A DNA stretch of 57,579 nt from contig JAUSHZ010000016.1 of the NCBI GenBank assembly GCA_030648255.1, positions 1 through 57,579 of the forward strand. Reading direction: 5' to 3'. Positions 34,377-41,998 of this stretch are shown here, piece by piece (the stretch's first letter is position 1; each line of letters starts with the position of its first letter). The translations under genes and the position numbers were made by a program. Origin of the DNA: a bacterium (GTDB taxonomy: Bacteria > Patescibacteriota > Minisyncoccia > Minisyncoccales > CG1-02-41-26). Under the pieces are notes generated by a model. That model made no database searches, had not been told where the DNA came from, and saw only the letters and a program-made list of their open reading frames with translations.

Positions 34377-36074
34377 CTACATTTTATTTGGGGATTCAAT
34401 GCCTAAAAGAGTTAAGCTATTTTTTATTACTTGCCCAACAGCAAATGTTAAAGCCAAACGGAATTCTTTCTGCTCTTTTGTATCAGCTTTTAAAATTGAA
34501 ACTTCGTTGTAAAAAAGATTAAAGCTTTGCGATAAATCAAAAATATAGTTGCAAATTAGGTTTGGTGAAAAAGTTTTAGTTGCCTGTTCCACAATTTCGC
34601 TAAAATGCAGAAGCTTTTTTAAAATTATATTTTCCTGTGGTAATGCTTTTGTGACGATCGTTATAAAGTTGTTATCAAGGATTTTGAAAATTTTATTTGG
34701 CGATAATCCCGATTTTTCTAAAACGCTTTGGGTGCGGGCATAAGCATATTGCAAATATGGCCCAGAATTACCTTTTAAGTTTAAAATTTTGTCCCAATCA
34801 AAAACAATATCGCGCGAATGATGCTGGGATAAGTCATTGTATTTAACCGCCCCAATGCCAATTTGTTGGGCTAATTCATTTTTTTCTTTTTCTGGCAAAT
34901 TTTTATCTGTTTCTGAGTTATTAATAATTTCTTTAGCTTTATCTATGGCCTCTTGCAAAACATCCTCTAAATGAACTGTATCGCCCCTTCTTGTTGAAAA
35001 CTTTCCGGTTTTTGAGCGCATTAACCCGTGAACAATATGCTCAAACCGGACGTCTTTGGCCCAGCCAAGCATTTTAATAGTTTCAAATAATTGTTTAAAG
35101 TGCAGCGATTGGTCCACCCCAACCTCATAAGCAATAATGCTTGGATTCCATTTTTTTAATCTGTATTTTATAGTGGCCAAATCCCGCAAGAAATAAGTGG
35201 TTGCTCCATCGGACTTTATTAATACTAAGCTTGGCAAAATATTGTTTTCAAACTCTACCACCCAAGCACCTTCGCTTTGTTTGGTTAAGTTTTTCTTTTT
35301 CATTTCCTCAAAAATTTCTGGCATTTTATCAAGGTAAAAACTTTCACCCAAAGTATTATCAATTTTTATACCAAGTAAATTATAAATTCTATCAAACTCT
35401 TTTAAAGAAATTTCTTTGCAGGCGTGCCAAATTTCTTTGGCTTTCTTATCGCCATTTTCTAATTTTTTAAACCAAGCCCTTGCCTCATCATTGAGCGCTG
35501 GATCTGTTTCCGCTTCTTTGTGAAACTCCACATATAATTTTTCTAAATCGCCTATCGTGAGCTCATTAATTTTTAATTTTTCATTTTTAATTTTTAATTC
35601 AATTTGGAAAATTAATTTTCCAAATTGCGTGCCCCAATCCCCCAAATGATTATCGCCAATGGTTTTATAACCAGAAAACTTATACAAATTATAAATAGCT
35701 TGGCCAATAATGGTTGAACGCAAATGGCCAATGCCAAAGGGTTTGGCAATGTTTGGAGCTGAATAGTCAATGACAATAGTTTTACCTTTGCCAATTTGTG
35801 ATGAGCCGTATTTTTCTTTTTGCTTTAAAATCTGTTTTAAATTTTCTAAAAAATACTCTGGCCTTAAAAAGAAGTTTATAAACCCGTTAACAACCTCTAC
35901 TTTTTCAAACAAAGGACTTGTTTTTAATTTATCAGCAATCTCTTGCGGATTTAACTTTTCTTTGATAGCTATATTGGTTGAAAAATCCCCATAACTAAAA
36001 TTATCTGGCACTTCCACCACCGCCTTTTTGCCAATTGTCTTTTCAATTAAATTTTTAATTTCTTGCTTGAGCAT
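34377..36074 (-). CDS. argS: Arginyl-tRNA synthetase
   Basis: 565 residues, usual size. N-terminal Add-1 domain ends in the family motif DYSAPNIAKPFGIGHLRSTIIGQA (HIGH-like GIGH near residue 118). KMSK is replaced, as often in ArgS, by SKTGKFSTRRGDTVHLEDVL near 358. DALR anticodon domain at the end (QYAYARTQSVLEKSGL ... EFRLALTFAVGQVIKNSLTLLGIESPNKM). Low-complexity insertion LKIKNEKLKINEL (35566-35602). It is divergent from smpB, with only 38 nt between the start codons. Confidence 0.96.
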   Translation of the reverse strand: MLKQEIKNLIEKTIGKKAVVEVPDNFSYGDFSTNIAIKEKLNPQEIADKLKTSPLFEKVEVVNGFINFFLRPEYFLENLKQILKQKEKYGSSQIGKGKTIVIDYSAPNIAKPFGIGHLRSTIIGQAIYNLYKFSGYKTIGDNHLGDWGTQFGKLIFQIELKIKNEKLKINELTIGDLEKLYVEFHKEAETDPALNDEARAWFKKLENGDKKAKEIWHACKEISLKEFDRIYNLLGIKIDNTLGESFYLDKMPEIFEEMKKKNLTKQSEGAWVVEFENNILPSLVLIKSDGATTYFLRDLATIKYRLKKWNPSIIAYEVGVDQSLHFKQLFETIKMLGWAKDVRFEHIVHGLMRSKTGKFSTRRGDTVHLEDVLQEAIDKAKEIINNSETDKNLPEKEKNELAQQIGIGAVKYNDLSQHHSRDIVFDWDKILNLKGNSGPYLQYAYARTQSVLEKSGLSPNKIFKILDNNFITIVTKALPQENIILKKLLHFSEIVEQATKTFSPNLICNYIFDLSQSFNLFYNEVSILKADTKEQKEFRLALTFAVGQVIKNSLTLLGIESPNKM

Positions 36075-36112
36075 ATTCTTTATATTATCGTATTTTCTGC
36101 TAAAATCAAAGA
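36075..36112. promoter_or_regulatory. Divergent, near-leaderless promoters for argS and smpB
   Basis: The 38-bp gap holds GCTAAAATCAAAGA-ATG toward smpB (TAAAAT six bases before the ATG) and GATAATATAAAGAAT-ATG toward argS. Neither gene has a Shine-Dalgarno, and both -10-like boxes are too close for a normal leader. Any -35 boxes would overlap the opposite gene. Confidence 0.45.
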
Positions 36113-36565
36113 ATGAACAATAATATATTAGCAGAAAACAGAAAAGCGCTTTTTGACTATGAAATAATAGAGAAGTATCAAGCTGGTATTATTTTAAACG
36201 GTCAAGAGGTAAAATCTATCAAAAACGGGCGAATTAGCTTGGCTGGTTCTTTTGTTGTTTTAAAAGACAACGAGATTTTTTTATTAAACGCTGACGTTCC
36301 ACCTTATCAGCCAAATAACATCTATGGAGAGTATGAGTCAAAGCGCTCTCGCAAATTGCTTTTGCAAAAATCGGAAATTAATGAATTAATTGGCAAAACC
36401 AAGCAAAAAGGGTTGACTATGGTGCCCCTAAAAGTGTATAATCACAAGGGTAAAGTAAAGATAGAATTTGCCTTATGCAAAGGCAAGAAAAAAGCCGACA
36501 AACGAGAGAAAATAAAAACTAGAGAGGCTGACAGGGAAATTGAAAGGACTTTAAAACATTTTTAA
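36113..36565 (+). CDS. smpB: SsrA-binding protein SmpB
   Basis: 150 residues. Binds the tRNA-like part of tmRNA and delivers it to stalled ribosomes. Family landmarks: AENRKALFDYEIIEKYQAGIILNGQEVKSIKNGRISLAGSFV at the start, then ADVPPYQPNNIYGEYESKRSRKLLLQKSEI and a basic tail GKKKADKREKIKTREADREIERTLK. It lies 49 nt before the tmRNA gene, its functional partner. Confidence 0.97.
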   Translation: MNNNILAENRKALFDYEIIEKYQAGIILNGQEVKSIKNGRISLAGSFVVLKDNEIFLLNADVPPYQPNNIYGEYESKRSRKLLLQKSEINELIGKTKQKGLTMVPLKVYNHKGKVKIEFALCKGKKKADKREKIKTREADREIERTLKHF

Positions 36566-36614
36566 AAATGCCTCATCTTTAGCGTTTTATTTGTTAAATT
36601 AAAACATTAAAGAT

Positions 36615-36983
36615 GGGGATGACAGCTTTGACAATTACGGCTTATTTAATAAGCAAGCCGAGCTCCAAAATCTCGCAAAACTTTTGGAAAACCATAAGTG
36701 CAACATACACCTATGAACAACCAGTTTACGCAGTAGCGTAGACCTGCCCGGCTTTTAAGCCGTGGCCATCTCGCCTGTTGATTTCTAATAAACAGGATGG
36801 GGTGACAAATTATTAGGATTGGCAAATAGCCCTCCCAAACTATCTGCTGAAAAATTTGGGATCGAGGCTTAAAATTTTTGTTATTTTTATATTTTAAACT
36901 TTCAAACTTTTAAAATAACTAAGCTTGTAGTATTGTTAAGTAAATCGTTTTTGGACGAGAGTTCAATCTCTCCATCTCCACCA
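36615..36983 (+). ncRNA. ssrA: tmRNA (ssrA)
   Basis: The 5' end GGGGATG (36615-36621) pairs with CATCTCC (36973-36979), followed by A and encoded CCA (36981-36983). The T-arm GAGAG-TTCAATC-TCTC precedes it. The tag reading frame starts at the resume codon GCA at 36700 and reads ATYTYEQPVYAVA, ending with TAG at 36739-36741; the terminal YAVA fits the hydrophobic degron seen in other tags. Total length 369 nt. Gene order smpB-ssrA-infC makes a ribosome-rescue and translation block. Confidence 0.92.
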
Positions 36984-37003
36984 GCCTTCGCTAAAGTTTC
37001 GGC

Positions 37004-37540
37004 TTGGCGAAGCAATATAAAACATTGCAAAAAAGAATTTTTATCAACAATCAAATAAAGGCCCCGAATGTTCGCCTAATTGACGAGAAAGGACAGATGT
37101 TTGGCATTGTTACCTTGCAGCAGGCATTGGTAAAAGCCCATGAGGCAAATCTTGATTTAATAGAAATATCGGAAAAAACTGTTCCGCCAATTTGCAAAAT
37201 TTCTGATTACGGAAAATTTTCTTACCAACAAGGAAAAAAAGAAAAGAAAATGGGCAAGGGTCAAAGAGCAGGCGAGATTAAAGGCATACGATTAAGTTTT
37301 GCTATTTCTGCTCATGATATGGAAACAAGATCAAGGGCTGTTGAAAAATTTTTAAAAAGCGGGTATAAAGTAAGGGTTGAAATGGTGTTGCGTGGAAGAG
37401 AGAAGGGCTTATCTGAATTTGCCAAACAAAAACTATTAAAATTTTTAGATGTTCTCCAAACCACCACTCCTATCAAAATTGAAAGAGAATTAAAGATGGA
37501 GGCAAGGGGATGGACAACAATAATAGCTAAAGCAAATTAA
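37004..37540 (+). CDS. infC: Translation initiation factor IF-3
   Basis: 178 residues. N-domain FINNQIKAPNVRLIDEKGQMFGIVTLQQALVKAHEANLDLIEISEKTVPPICKISDYGKFSYQQ; C-domain begins IKGIRLSFAISAHDMETRSRAVEKFLKSGYKVRVEMVLRGRE. The start appears to be TTG at 37004, only 20 nt after the tmRNA CCA end. Rare start codons are a known feature of infC and part of its autoregulation. The TTG lies in a possible hairpin (CTTCGC...GCGAAG, 36985-37012). It heads the infC-rpmI-rplT cluster. Confidence 0.94.
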   Translation: MAKQYKTLQKRIFINNQIKAPNVRLIDEKGQMFGIVTLQQALVKAHEANLDLIEISEKTVPPICKISDYGKFSYQQGKKEKKMGKGQRAGEIKGIRLSFAISAHDMETRSRAVEKFLKSGYKVRVEMVLRGREKGLSEFAKQKLLKFLDVLQTTTPIKIERELKMEARGWTTIIAKAN

Positions 37541-37564
37541 TTCTAATCTACGAATGGCTAAACT

Positions 37565-37644
37565 AATGCTACAAATAAATTAGTAGCATTAAATTAGTAG
37601 CATTAGTGCCTTAATTAGTAGCATTCGCATTAATTAGTAGCATT
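37565..37644 (+). repeat. Short direct repeats AATTAGTAGCATT upstream of rpmI
   Basis: Four copies start at 37578, 37592, 37613 and 37632. AATGCTAC at 37565-37572 is the inverse of the GTAGCATT core, making an 8-bp hairpin with the first copy. The array fills the infC-rpmI gap. Confidence 0.8.
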
Positions 37645-37662
37645 CGCATTAATATTATATTT

Positions 37663-37854
37663 ATGAAAACTAGAAAGGCCTTAATGAAAAGGTTTAAAAT
37701 TACAAAAAACGGAAAGGTTTTAAGAAAGGTTGGCGGGCAGAACCACTACCGAGCCAAAAAAACCGGCAAACAAATTCGCCAGAAGCGAAATTGGATTGCG
37801 TTGCACCCTTCAATTATTAAAAGAATAAAGAAGGCCGGTCTTAAATTAAGATAA
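37663..37854 (+). CDS. rpmI: Ribosomal protein bL35
   Basis: 63 residues, highly basic: KTRKALMKRFKITKNGKVLRKVGGQNHYRAKKTG then KRIKKAGLKLR. Matches bL35 in length and pattern (KRFKxTxxGKxxRxxxxxxH). It sits between infC and rplT as usual. No Shine-Dalgarno; a TATTAT box lies directly upstream. A palindromic repeat begins directly after its stop. Confidence 0.94.
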   Translation: MKTRKALMKRFKITKNGKVLRKVGGQNHYRAKKTGKQIRQKRNWIALHPSIIKRIKKAGLKLR

Positions 37855-38022
37855 ATGACGCCCCGCGAAAACGAGCCGATAGGCGAAGTTCAAGTGGGTG
37901 GCGGAATTTACCCCGTGGAGTAGTTTTAAATTTTTTGCTAAAAATTTAAAACAGAAATTTGCAAAGCAAATTTCTACTCCACAGGGTGTAAGTACTCGTA
38001 AAATTCGCCGCAAATTTTACGA
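37855..38022 (+). repeat. Dispersed palindromic repeat, copy A
   Basis: Starts ATGACGCCCCGC and contains GGCGGAATTTACCCCGTG; hairpin arms ACCCCGTGGAGTAG and CTACTCCACAGGGT enclose two further inverted repeats (GTTTTAAATTTTT... and AGAAATTTGC/GCAAATTTCT). It ends GGGTGTAAGTACTCGTAAAATTCG. The first about 60 nt and the last about 25 nt are shared with copy B at 48194-48406; the middle differs. It fills the rpmI-rplT gap. Confidence 0.75.
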
Positions 38023-38055
38023 ATAAAATTAAGCGGCTAATTAACGATTACTAAC

Positions 38056-38403
38056 ATGGTAAGAGTAAAAAGAGGAACAATTGCCCATAAGCGCAGGAAG
38101 CATTTGTTGGAAAATACAAAGGGTTTTAAATGGGGCAGAAAATCAAAATTCGCCCAAGCCAAACAAGCCATGCAAAAGGCCTGGACTTATGCCTATCGGG
38201 ACAGAAAGAAAAACAAATCCAACAGACGGGCTTTGTGGCAAATAAATATTAATGCAGCTGTTCGGCATTTTGGCCTTTCATATAGCAGGTTTATCGACGG
38301 ACTGAAGAAAAACAAAATTGAACTTGATAGAAAGGTATTAGCCGAATTGGCCAAAGACCAACCCGAAATTTTTGAAAAAATTGTTGAGAAAGCTAAAGGA
38401 TAA
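38056..38403 (+). CDS. rplT: Ribosomal protein bL20
   Basis: 115 residues. VRVKRGTIAHKRRKHLLENTKGFKWGRKSKFAQAKQAMQKAWTYAYRDRKKNKSNRRALWQININAAVRHFGLSYSRFIDGLKKNKIELDRKVLAELA follows bL20 throughout. It closes the infC-rpmI-rplT cluster and is followed by a strong terminator at 38445. Confidence 0.96.
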   Translation: MVRVKRGTIAHKRRKHLLENTKGFKWGRKSKFAQAKQAMQKAWTYAYRDRKKNKSNRRALWQININAAVRHFGLSYSRFIDGLKKNKIELDRKVLAELAKDQPEIFEKIVEKAKG

Positions 38404-38444
38404 GAGTTAAGGATCAGGAGTTAAGAATTAAGTTTTAAAAATTG

Positions 38445-38476
38445 AAAACTCCCCTGCCAAAAAGCAGGGGAGTTTT
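38445..38476. terminator. Bidirectional terminator after rplT
   Basis: AAAACTCCCCTGC (38445-38457) and GCAGGGGAGTTTT (38464-38476) with a 6-nt loop. A near-copy lies at 39414-39445, so this hairpin is also a repeated element. Confidence 0.9.
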
Positions 38477-38484
38477 GGTTCAGA

Positions 38485-39177
38485 TCATTTAGTAAATTTA
38501 AAAGTAGACATTATTTGATCAAAAACATTTGGCTCCTCTCCTCTATTGTAAGATGCGTCTCCTAAATTACTTGCCAGCCGAAAATTTAAATCAAAGCATT
38601 TATTATCTTTTATCGTAAAGTACTCAGTATAACTGCTGGAACCTTGATTACTCCCCTCGCTATAGTCCTTTCTTTTAAACTCTATGCTATTAAATTTATA
38701 TGTATTATTCTCCGGAATCGTGTCATTTTCACAAATATAAGAATAAAAATACGAATTGCTTTTTTCAACTACAATGATACTAAAATATTTTTGAATTAAA
38801 CCCGTTCCGTTGGTAAGAATAGGGAGGTCTATCCGATAATTAAAATAACCTCCCTGCATTGCTGGTGATGGCTCGCCAGTTAAAACCGAGTTATTCGGGT
38901 ATTTCAACTCAAATCCGTATTTATCATTTCTGTATGTTTTCCACCCCGCAGTTTCATTAGAAGTTATGGCGACAATTTCGCCATTTGAATTTGAACTTTT
39001 ATTTTGCAAACTCAAAACTTGATTTTGCAACGAGATTATTTGCTGTTGCAAAGATTCGGCTATTTGGTTGGCATTATTTTTCTGCCAAAGCAAAACACCA
39101 ACTAATGCAACCACTAAAACTAACAAGATAATTGGCCAAAATGGCCTGATGCTTTTTGAGTTTGTTTGTTGTTCCAT
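38485..39177 (-). CDS. Anchored protein with PsbP-like domain
   Basis: 230 residues, start taken at the ATG before EQQTNSKSIRPFWPIILL (the frame stays open upstream but has no coding look). N-terminal anchor helix (about 13-31), a coiled-coil linker (ESLQQQIISLQNQVLSLQNKSSN), then an extracellular domain beginning AGWKTYRNDKYGFELKYPNNS and ending DQIMSTFKFTK. The same opening and closing phrases occur in the 279-residue protein at 52801-53640. The anchor is shared nearly word for word with the next gene (39456-39872). Role unknown. Confidence 0.7.
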   Translation of the reverse strand: MEQQTNSKSIRPFWPIILLVLVVALVGVLLWQKNNANQIAESLQQQIISLQNQVLSLQNKSSNSNGEIVAITSNETAGWKTYRNDKYGFELKYPNNSVLTGEPSPAMQGGYFNYRIDLPILTNGTGLIQKYFSIIVVEKSNSYFYSYICENDTIPENNTYKFNSIEFKRKDYSEGSNQGSSSYTEYFTIKDNKCFDLNFRLASNLGDASYNRGEEPNVFDQIMSTFKFTK

Positions 39178-39413
39178 AATTTTGTAAAAATCCTTAGTTT
39201 TTGACCTTTTAAAAAGTATACCATATTGAGCGTATTTTAGAAGTGGGCAGAGATAAAGAAGTAAAATACTTAGCCAAACAAGAATTTTAATCTCCACAAT
39301 TCTTGTCCGATCGACCCAAAACTGTGGAATTTGAATTAATAACTTTTTTCTTAACGCAATTATAGCGAACGTCGGAATTGCGTATAGGTGAAAAAATAAT
39401 AAACAAATAACTG

Positions 39414-39445
39414 AAAACTCCCCTGCCGAAAGGCAGGGGAGTTTT
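39414..39445. terminator. Bidirectional terminator, copy of the one at 38445
   Basis: AAAACTCCCCTGCC (39414-39427), GAAA tetraloop, GGCAGGGGAGTTTT (39432-39445). It ends the 138-residue gene on the minus strand. Between 39178 and 39413 I see no gene. Confidence 0.9.
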
Positions 39446-39455
39446 GGTTTAAATA

Positions 39456-39872
39456 TTATTTGCAATCTGCCGAGCAATTGCATTGGTTTTCGCCTGTTCC
39501 ACAAACTCCATTTCCACAAGCCGCACATACAAAGCTTCCCCCTAATCCTCCTGAAATTGGCCCCATACATCCCCCATCAAAAGGATTTGGACTTACATCG
39601 TCAATACCCGTAAGCCCTTTGCAACAAATATCATTCTTCTTACCACTGTTCTGCTCCAAGCCAGAAATCCATACCATTCCTTTTTCGCCCTCCTTAACAC
39701 AGCCACCACTCAATACTTTTTGAGTCAATAAAACAATATCCTGCAAGACATCTACCGTTTGGTTAGCATTATTTTTCTGCCACACTAAAACGCCGACTAA
39801 TGCAACCACTAAAACTAACAGGACTATTGGCCAAAAGGGCTTAATGCCCTTTGGGCTTGGTTGTTGTTCCAT
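39456..39872 (-). CDS. Anchored cysteine-rich small protein
   Basis: 138 residues. The N-terminus EQQPSPKGIKPFWPIVLLVLVVALVGVLVWQKNNANQ is almost identical to that of the 38485-39177 protein, pointing to a recent duplication of the anchor. The outer part is rich in Gly and Cys and ends CAACGNGVCGTGENQCNCSADC, the CGNGxCxxGEnxxNCxxDC motif common in surface proteins of these bacteria. Function unknown. Confidence 0.7.
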   Translation of the reverse strand: MEQQPSPKGIKPFWPIVLLVLVVALVGVLVWQKNNANQTVDVLQDIVLLTQKVLSGGCVKEGEKGMVWISGLEQNSGKKNDICCKGLTGIDDVSPNPFDGGCMGPISGGLGGSFVCAACGNGVCGTGENQCNCSADCK

Positions 39873-39878
39873 ATTATA

Positions 39879-40163
39879 TTATTTAAATAAATTTATTCTT
39901 TTTTGATAATCACTTTCACTTTTCTTCAAAAATATATCAACAATTTCAATCCGTTTTTCTGTGGAAAACATTGTTAATAAAATACGCCATCTACCCACCC
40001 TTAAACGATACCCATTCTCTGCTTCCTTTATCTTTTTTATATCCAACAAAATAAACTTCTCAGCTGACAAATTATCAAGTGCCGAGTTGATACTAAGCTG
40101 TTGAGAGCGATTTATCTTTTGTAAAAACTTTAATGATTTTTCACGAAAAAATATCTTAAACAT
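39879..40163 (-). CDS. RelE/ParE-superfamily toxin
   Basis: 94 residues. FKIFFREKSLKFLQKINRSQQLSINSALDNLS, then GYRLRVGRWRILLTMFSTEKRIEIVDIFLKKSE follows the RelE/ParE pattern, with the basic strand (YRLRVGRWRIL) carrying the likely RNA-contact residues. The start codon overlaps the stop of the antitoxin gene. By family, it should be a ribosome-dependent mRNA interferase or gyrase inhibitor; which one cannot be told. Confidence 0.85.
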   Translation of the reverse strand: MFKIFFREKSLKFLQKINRSQQLSINSALDNLSAEKFILLDIKKIKEAENGYRLRVGRWRILLTMFSTEKRIEIVDIFLKKSESDYQKRINLFK

Positions 40164-40357
40164 TAGGGCAAGTTAAGTTGTTTTTTAACTTTTTCAAAAG
40201 AAACAGCTTTTTTATTTCCGGCTATGGCTCTATTGTAGCGACTTAAATCTTCCTGCTCTGTTAATAATTCCTCTATTGCTTGCCATTTTTTTAAGGGTAA
40301 AAGAACCATTGCCTCTTTTCCGATTTTTATTAGATTATTTTCTGAAATAGTAATCAT
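40163..40357 (-). CDS. Antitoxin of the RelE-type pair
   Basis: 64 residues. MITISENNLIKIGKEAMVLLPLKKWQAIEELLTEQEDLSRYNRA fits Phd/RelB-type antitoxins: a short beta start, the L-P-x-x-x-W/Y-x-x-I helix, and a flexible end. It lies upstream of, and overlaps by one base, the toxin gene, the normal order for such pairs. Confidence 0.75.
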   Translation of the reverse strand: MITISENNLIKIGKEAMVLLPLKKWQAIEELLTEQEDLSRYNRAIAGNKKAVSFEKVKKQLNLP

Positions 40358-40407
40358 ATTTTTTCTTGATTATAGCTTAAAATATAGCTAAGTCAAATTT
40401 GAATTTA

Positions 40408-40599
40408 TTATCGTTGTTTGATTGCCTGGTTCTGTAAGTTGGTAATTTGGGTTTGCAGGCTATCGTCAACAACGGATTGCAGGTTAATTTGTTTCCAAAG
40501 AAAGAAACAAACTACAACTAAAAGAACAACAGCCAAAACTAACAAGCCGAAATGAAAGAGCAAGTACTTATTAAAATATTTATCTGTGGGAAGTTTCAT
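40408..40599 (-). CDS. Small single-helix membrane protein
   Basis: 63 residues: polar start, one strong helix (LLFHFGLLVLAVVLLVVVCFFLW, about 13-36) and a coiled-coil tail (SVVDDSLQTQITNLQNQ) like the linker of the 38485-39177 protein. It could be a decayed anchor of the same family. Confidence 0.5.
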   Translation of the reverse strand: MKLPTDKYFNKYLLFHFGLLVLAVVLLVVVCFFLWKQINLQSVVDDSLQTQITNLQNQAIKQR

Positions 40600-40611
40600 A
40601 GTTTGATTATT

Positions 40612-41631
40612 TTATTCTACCACTAGCTCGGGCTGGTAGTATTTATTTAATTTTATTTTTTCTAAAACAACATTGTCAATTTTTTTATTTTTTATTTCCA
40701 CTCGCAAAAGCCCGCCCTCCATAGTTTCTTTGGAAAAATACTGGTCGAAAATAAAATTACCCAAAGAATAGGCAACCCAGCCGTTGTTGTATTTTTCTAA
40801 TGGCTCAACAACATGCGGGTGATGGCCAATTATCAAATCCGCCCCTGAATCAATGGCTATTTTTGCAAACGCTTTTTGAAAATCATCGGGCAATGGCTGA
40901 TATTCCTGCCCTGCGTGCAAAGAAACAGCTAAAATATCAACCTGCTGTTTGCTGTTTTTAATCATTTCCTTTATTTTCTCAAAATCGCTCCAGCCAATCC
41001 ATGCCATTCCGGTTTTATCCGAGCCAGCCTTCCAGTTTGCTGGTCCTAAATTTTCAAAAGCTAAAAACCCAATTTTAACACCTTGTATCTCTTTTATTTT
41101 CAAGCTGAACGCTTCTGTTTCGGTATTCCCCGCACCAACATAATCAATGCCTGCTTTTTGCAAGTTAATCATTGTGTCCTGTAAGGCAACTGCTTGGTAG
41201 TCAAACATATGGTTATTGGCAATCGATAGAATATCAAAGCCTGCGTTCTTTAGGGCTTGAGTTGAAGTTGGCGAGAATCTAAAGGAGTAAATACTGCCAA
41301 CCCGCAAACCGCGGCTTGAAATTGGCCCCTCTAAATTACCAAAAAGAATATCTGCTTTTGATAGCTCGTTTTTAATATTTCTAAAAATAAAATTAAAATC
41401 ACCTTGCCCATATTTATCAATCATATATTTAACAGCCCTATCAAGCATAATATCTCCCACGGCCATTAAAACAATTGGCTGTGTTTCTTGATTCTGCTGA
41501 GTAAGTTGATTGATATTAGCCCCTTTAATAGAAAAAGCTGATTCTTTTGAAAAAACAAAAAAACCGGCTACTAAAAAAATTACTGTAAACAAAATCCAGA
41601 AAATTGGAACATATTTCCGTTTCATTGGCAT
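40612..41631 (-). CDS. CapA-like metallophosphatase-fold protein
   Basis: 339 residues. Signal anchor (YVPIFWILFTVIFLVAGFFVF), then the CapA/PgsA-type calcineurin-like domain: VLMAVGDIMLDRAVKYMI, FGNLEGPISSRGL, DILSIANNHMFDYQAVALQDTM, AVSLHAGQEYQPLPDDFQKAFAKIAIDSGADLIIGHHPHVVEPLE, and AYSLGNFIFDQYFSKET. The metal ligands (D, N, H, H) are in place. Family members take part in poly-gamma-glutamate or capsule production; the substrate here is unknown. Outside the membrane. Confidence 0.9.
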   Translation of the reverse strand: MPMKRKYVPIFWILFTVIFLVAGFFVFSKESAFSIKGANINQLTQQNQETQPIVLMAVGDIMLDRAVKYMIDKYGQGDFNFIFRNIKNELSKADILFGNLEGPISSRGLRVGSIYSFRFSPTSTQALKNAGFDILSIANNHMFDYQAVALQDTMINLQKAGIDYVGAGNTETEAFSLKIKEIQGVKIGFLAFENLGPANWKAGSDKTGMAWIGWSDFEKIKEMIKNSKQQVDILAVSLHAGQEYQPLPDDFQKAFAKIAIDSGADLIIGHHPHVVEPLEKYNNGWVAYSLGNFIFDQYFSKETMEGGLLRVEIKNKKIDNVVLEKIKLNKYYQPELVVE

Positions 41632-41637
41632 TGTTTT

Positions 41638-41796
41638 TTAAAACACCCTAGAAGAGATAAACCACATAAGCAAGATGCCAGCAATACCAATAAACACCCA
41701 CGCTAAACTAATTTTCTGTGGCGGCTCTATTGGCGTTTCTGGTACTGGCTTTTGCTCTGTTGCCTGTGGCTGATTTGTATTTTGTTCTTCTGCCAT
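41638..41796 (-). CDS. 52-residue membrane protein
   Basis: Too short for usual gene callers. A Gln/Pro/Glu-rich start (AEEQNTNQPQATEQKPVPE) leads to one helix (ISLAWVFIGIAGILLMWFI) and the short end SSRVF. It sits six bases before the CapA-like start and nine bases after the next upstream gene, so it belongs to the surface operon. Confidence 0.55.
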   Translation of the reverse strand: MAEEQNTNQPQATEQKPVPETPIEPPQKISLAWVFIGIAGILLMWFISSRVF

Positions 41797-41805
41797 AAAA
41801 ATTAT

Positions 41806-41997
41806 TTAATAATCAAGAGGTAAAGTTGAGGTGGAAAAATGCCCGACGTAAAATGGCAATGGCTCTTGGAGCTTTTCTATTTTCCTTGCTTCAATAATAA
41901 CATAAGTTCCTAAAATAAAAGCTAAAAATCCAATGAAAATTAAACTGGCAATAGATGAAACATTTTTATAAAAAATACCAGAAAGATTAGCGAGCAT
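41806..41997 (-). CDS. Small membrane protein of the surface operon
   Basis: 63 residues from the ATG one base after the stop of the 151-residue gene; a longer frame inside that gene is less likely. One helix (SIASLIFIGFLAFILGTYVIIEA), then a polar tail (RKIEKLQEPLPFYVGHF). Unknown. Confidence 0.5.
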   Translation of the reverse strand: MLANLSGIFYKNVSSIASLIFIGFLAFILGTYVIIEARKIEKLQEPLPFYVGHFSTSTLPLDY

Positions 41998-41998
41998 A

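Noticed and set aside
37565-37644. Possible CRISPR array
   Set aside because: Repeat unit of 13 nt with spacers of only a few bases, no cas genes; it is a short direct-repeat array.
38485-39570. 361-codon version of the anchored PsbP-like protein
   Set aside because: The upstream 131 codons run through the shared terminator and part of the next gene; the ATG before EQQTNSK matches the paralogue's start.
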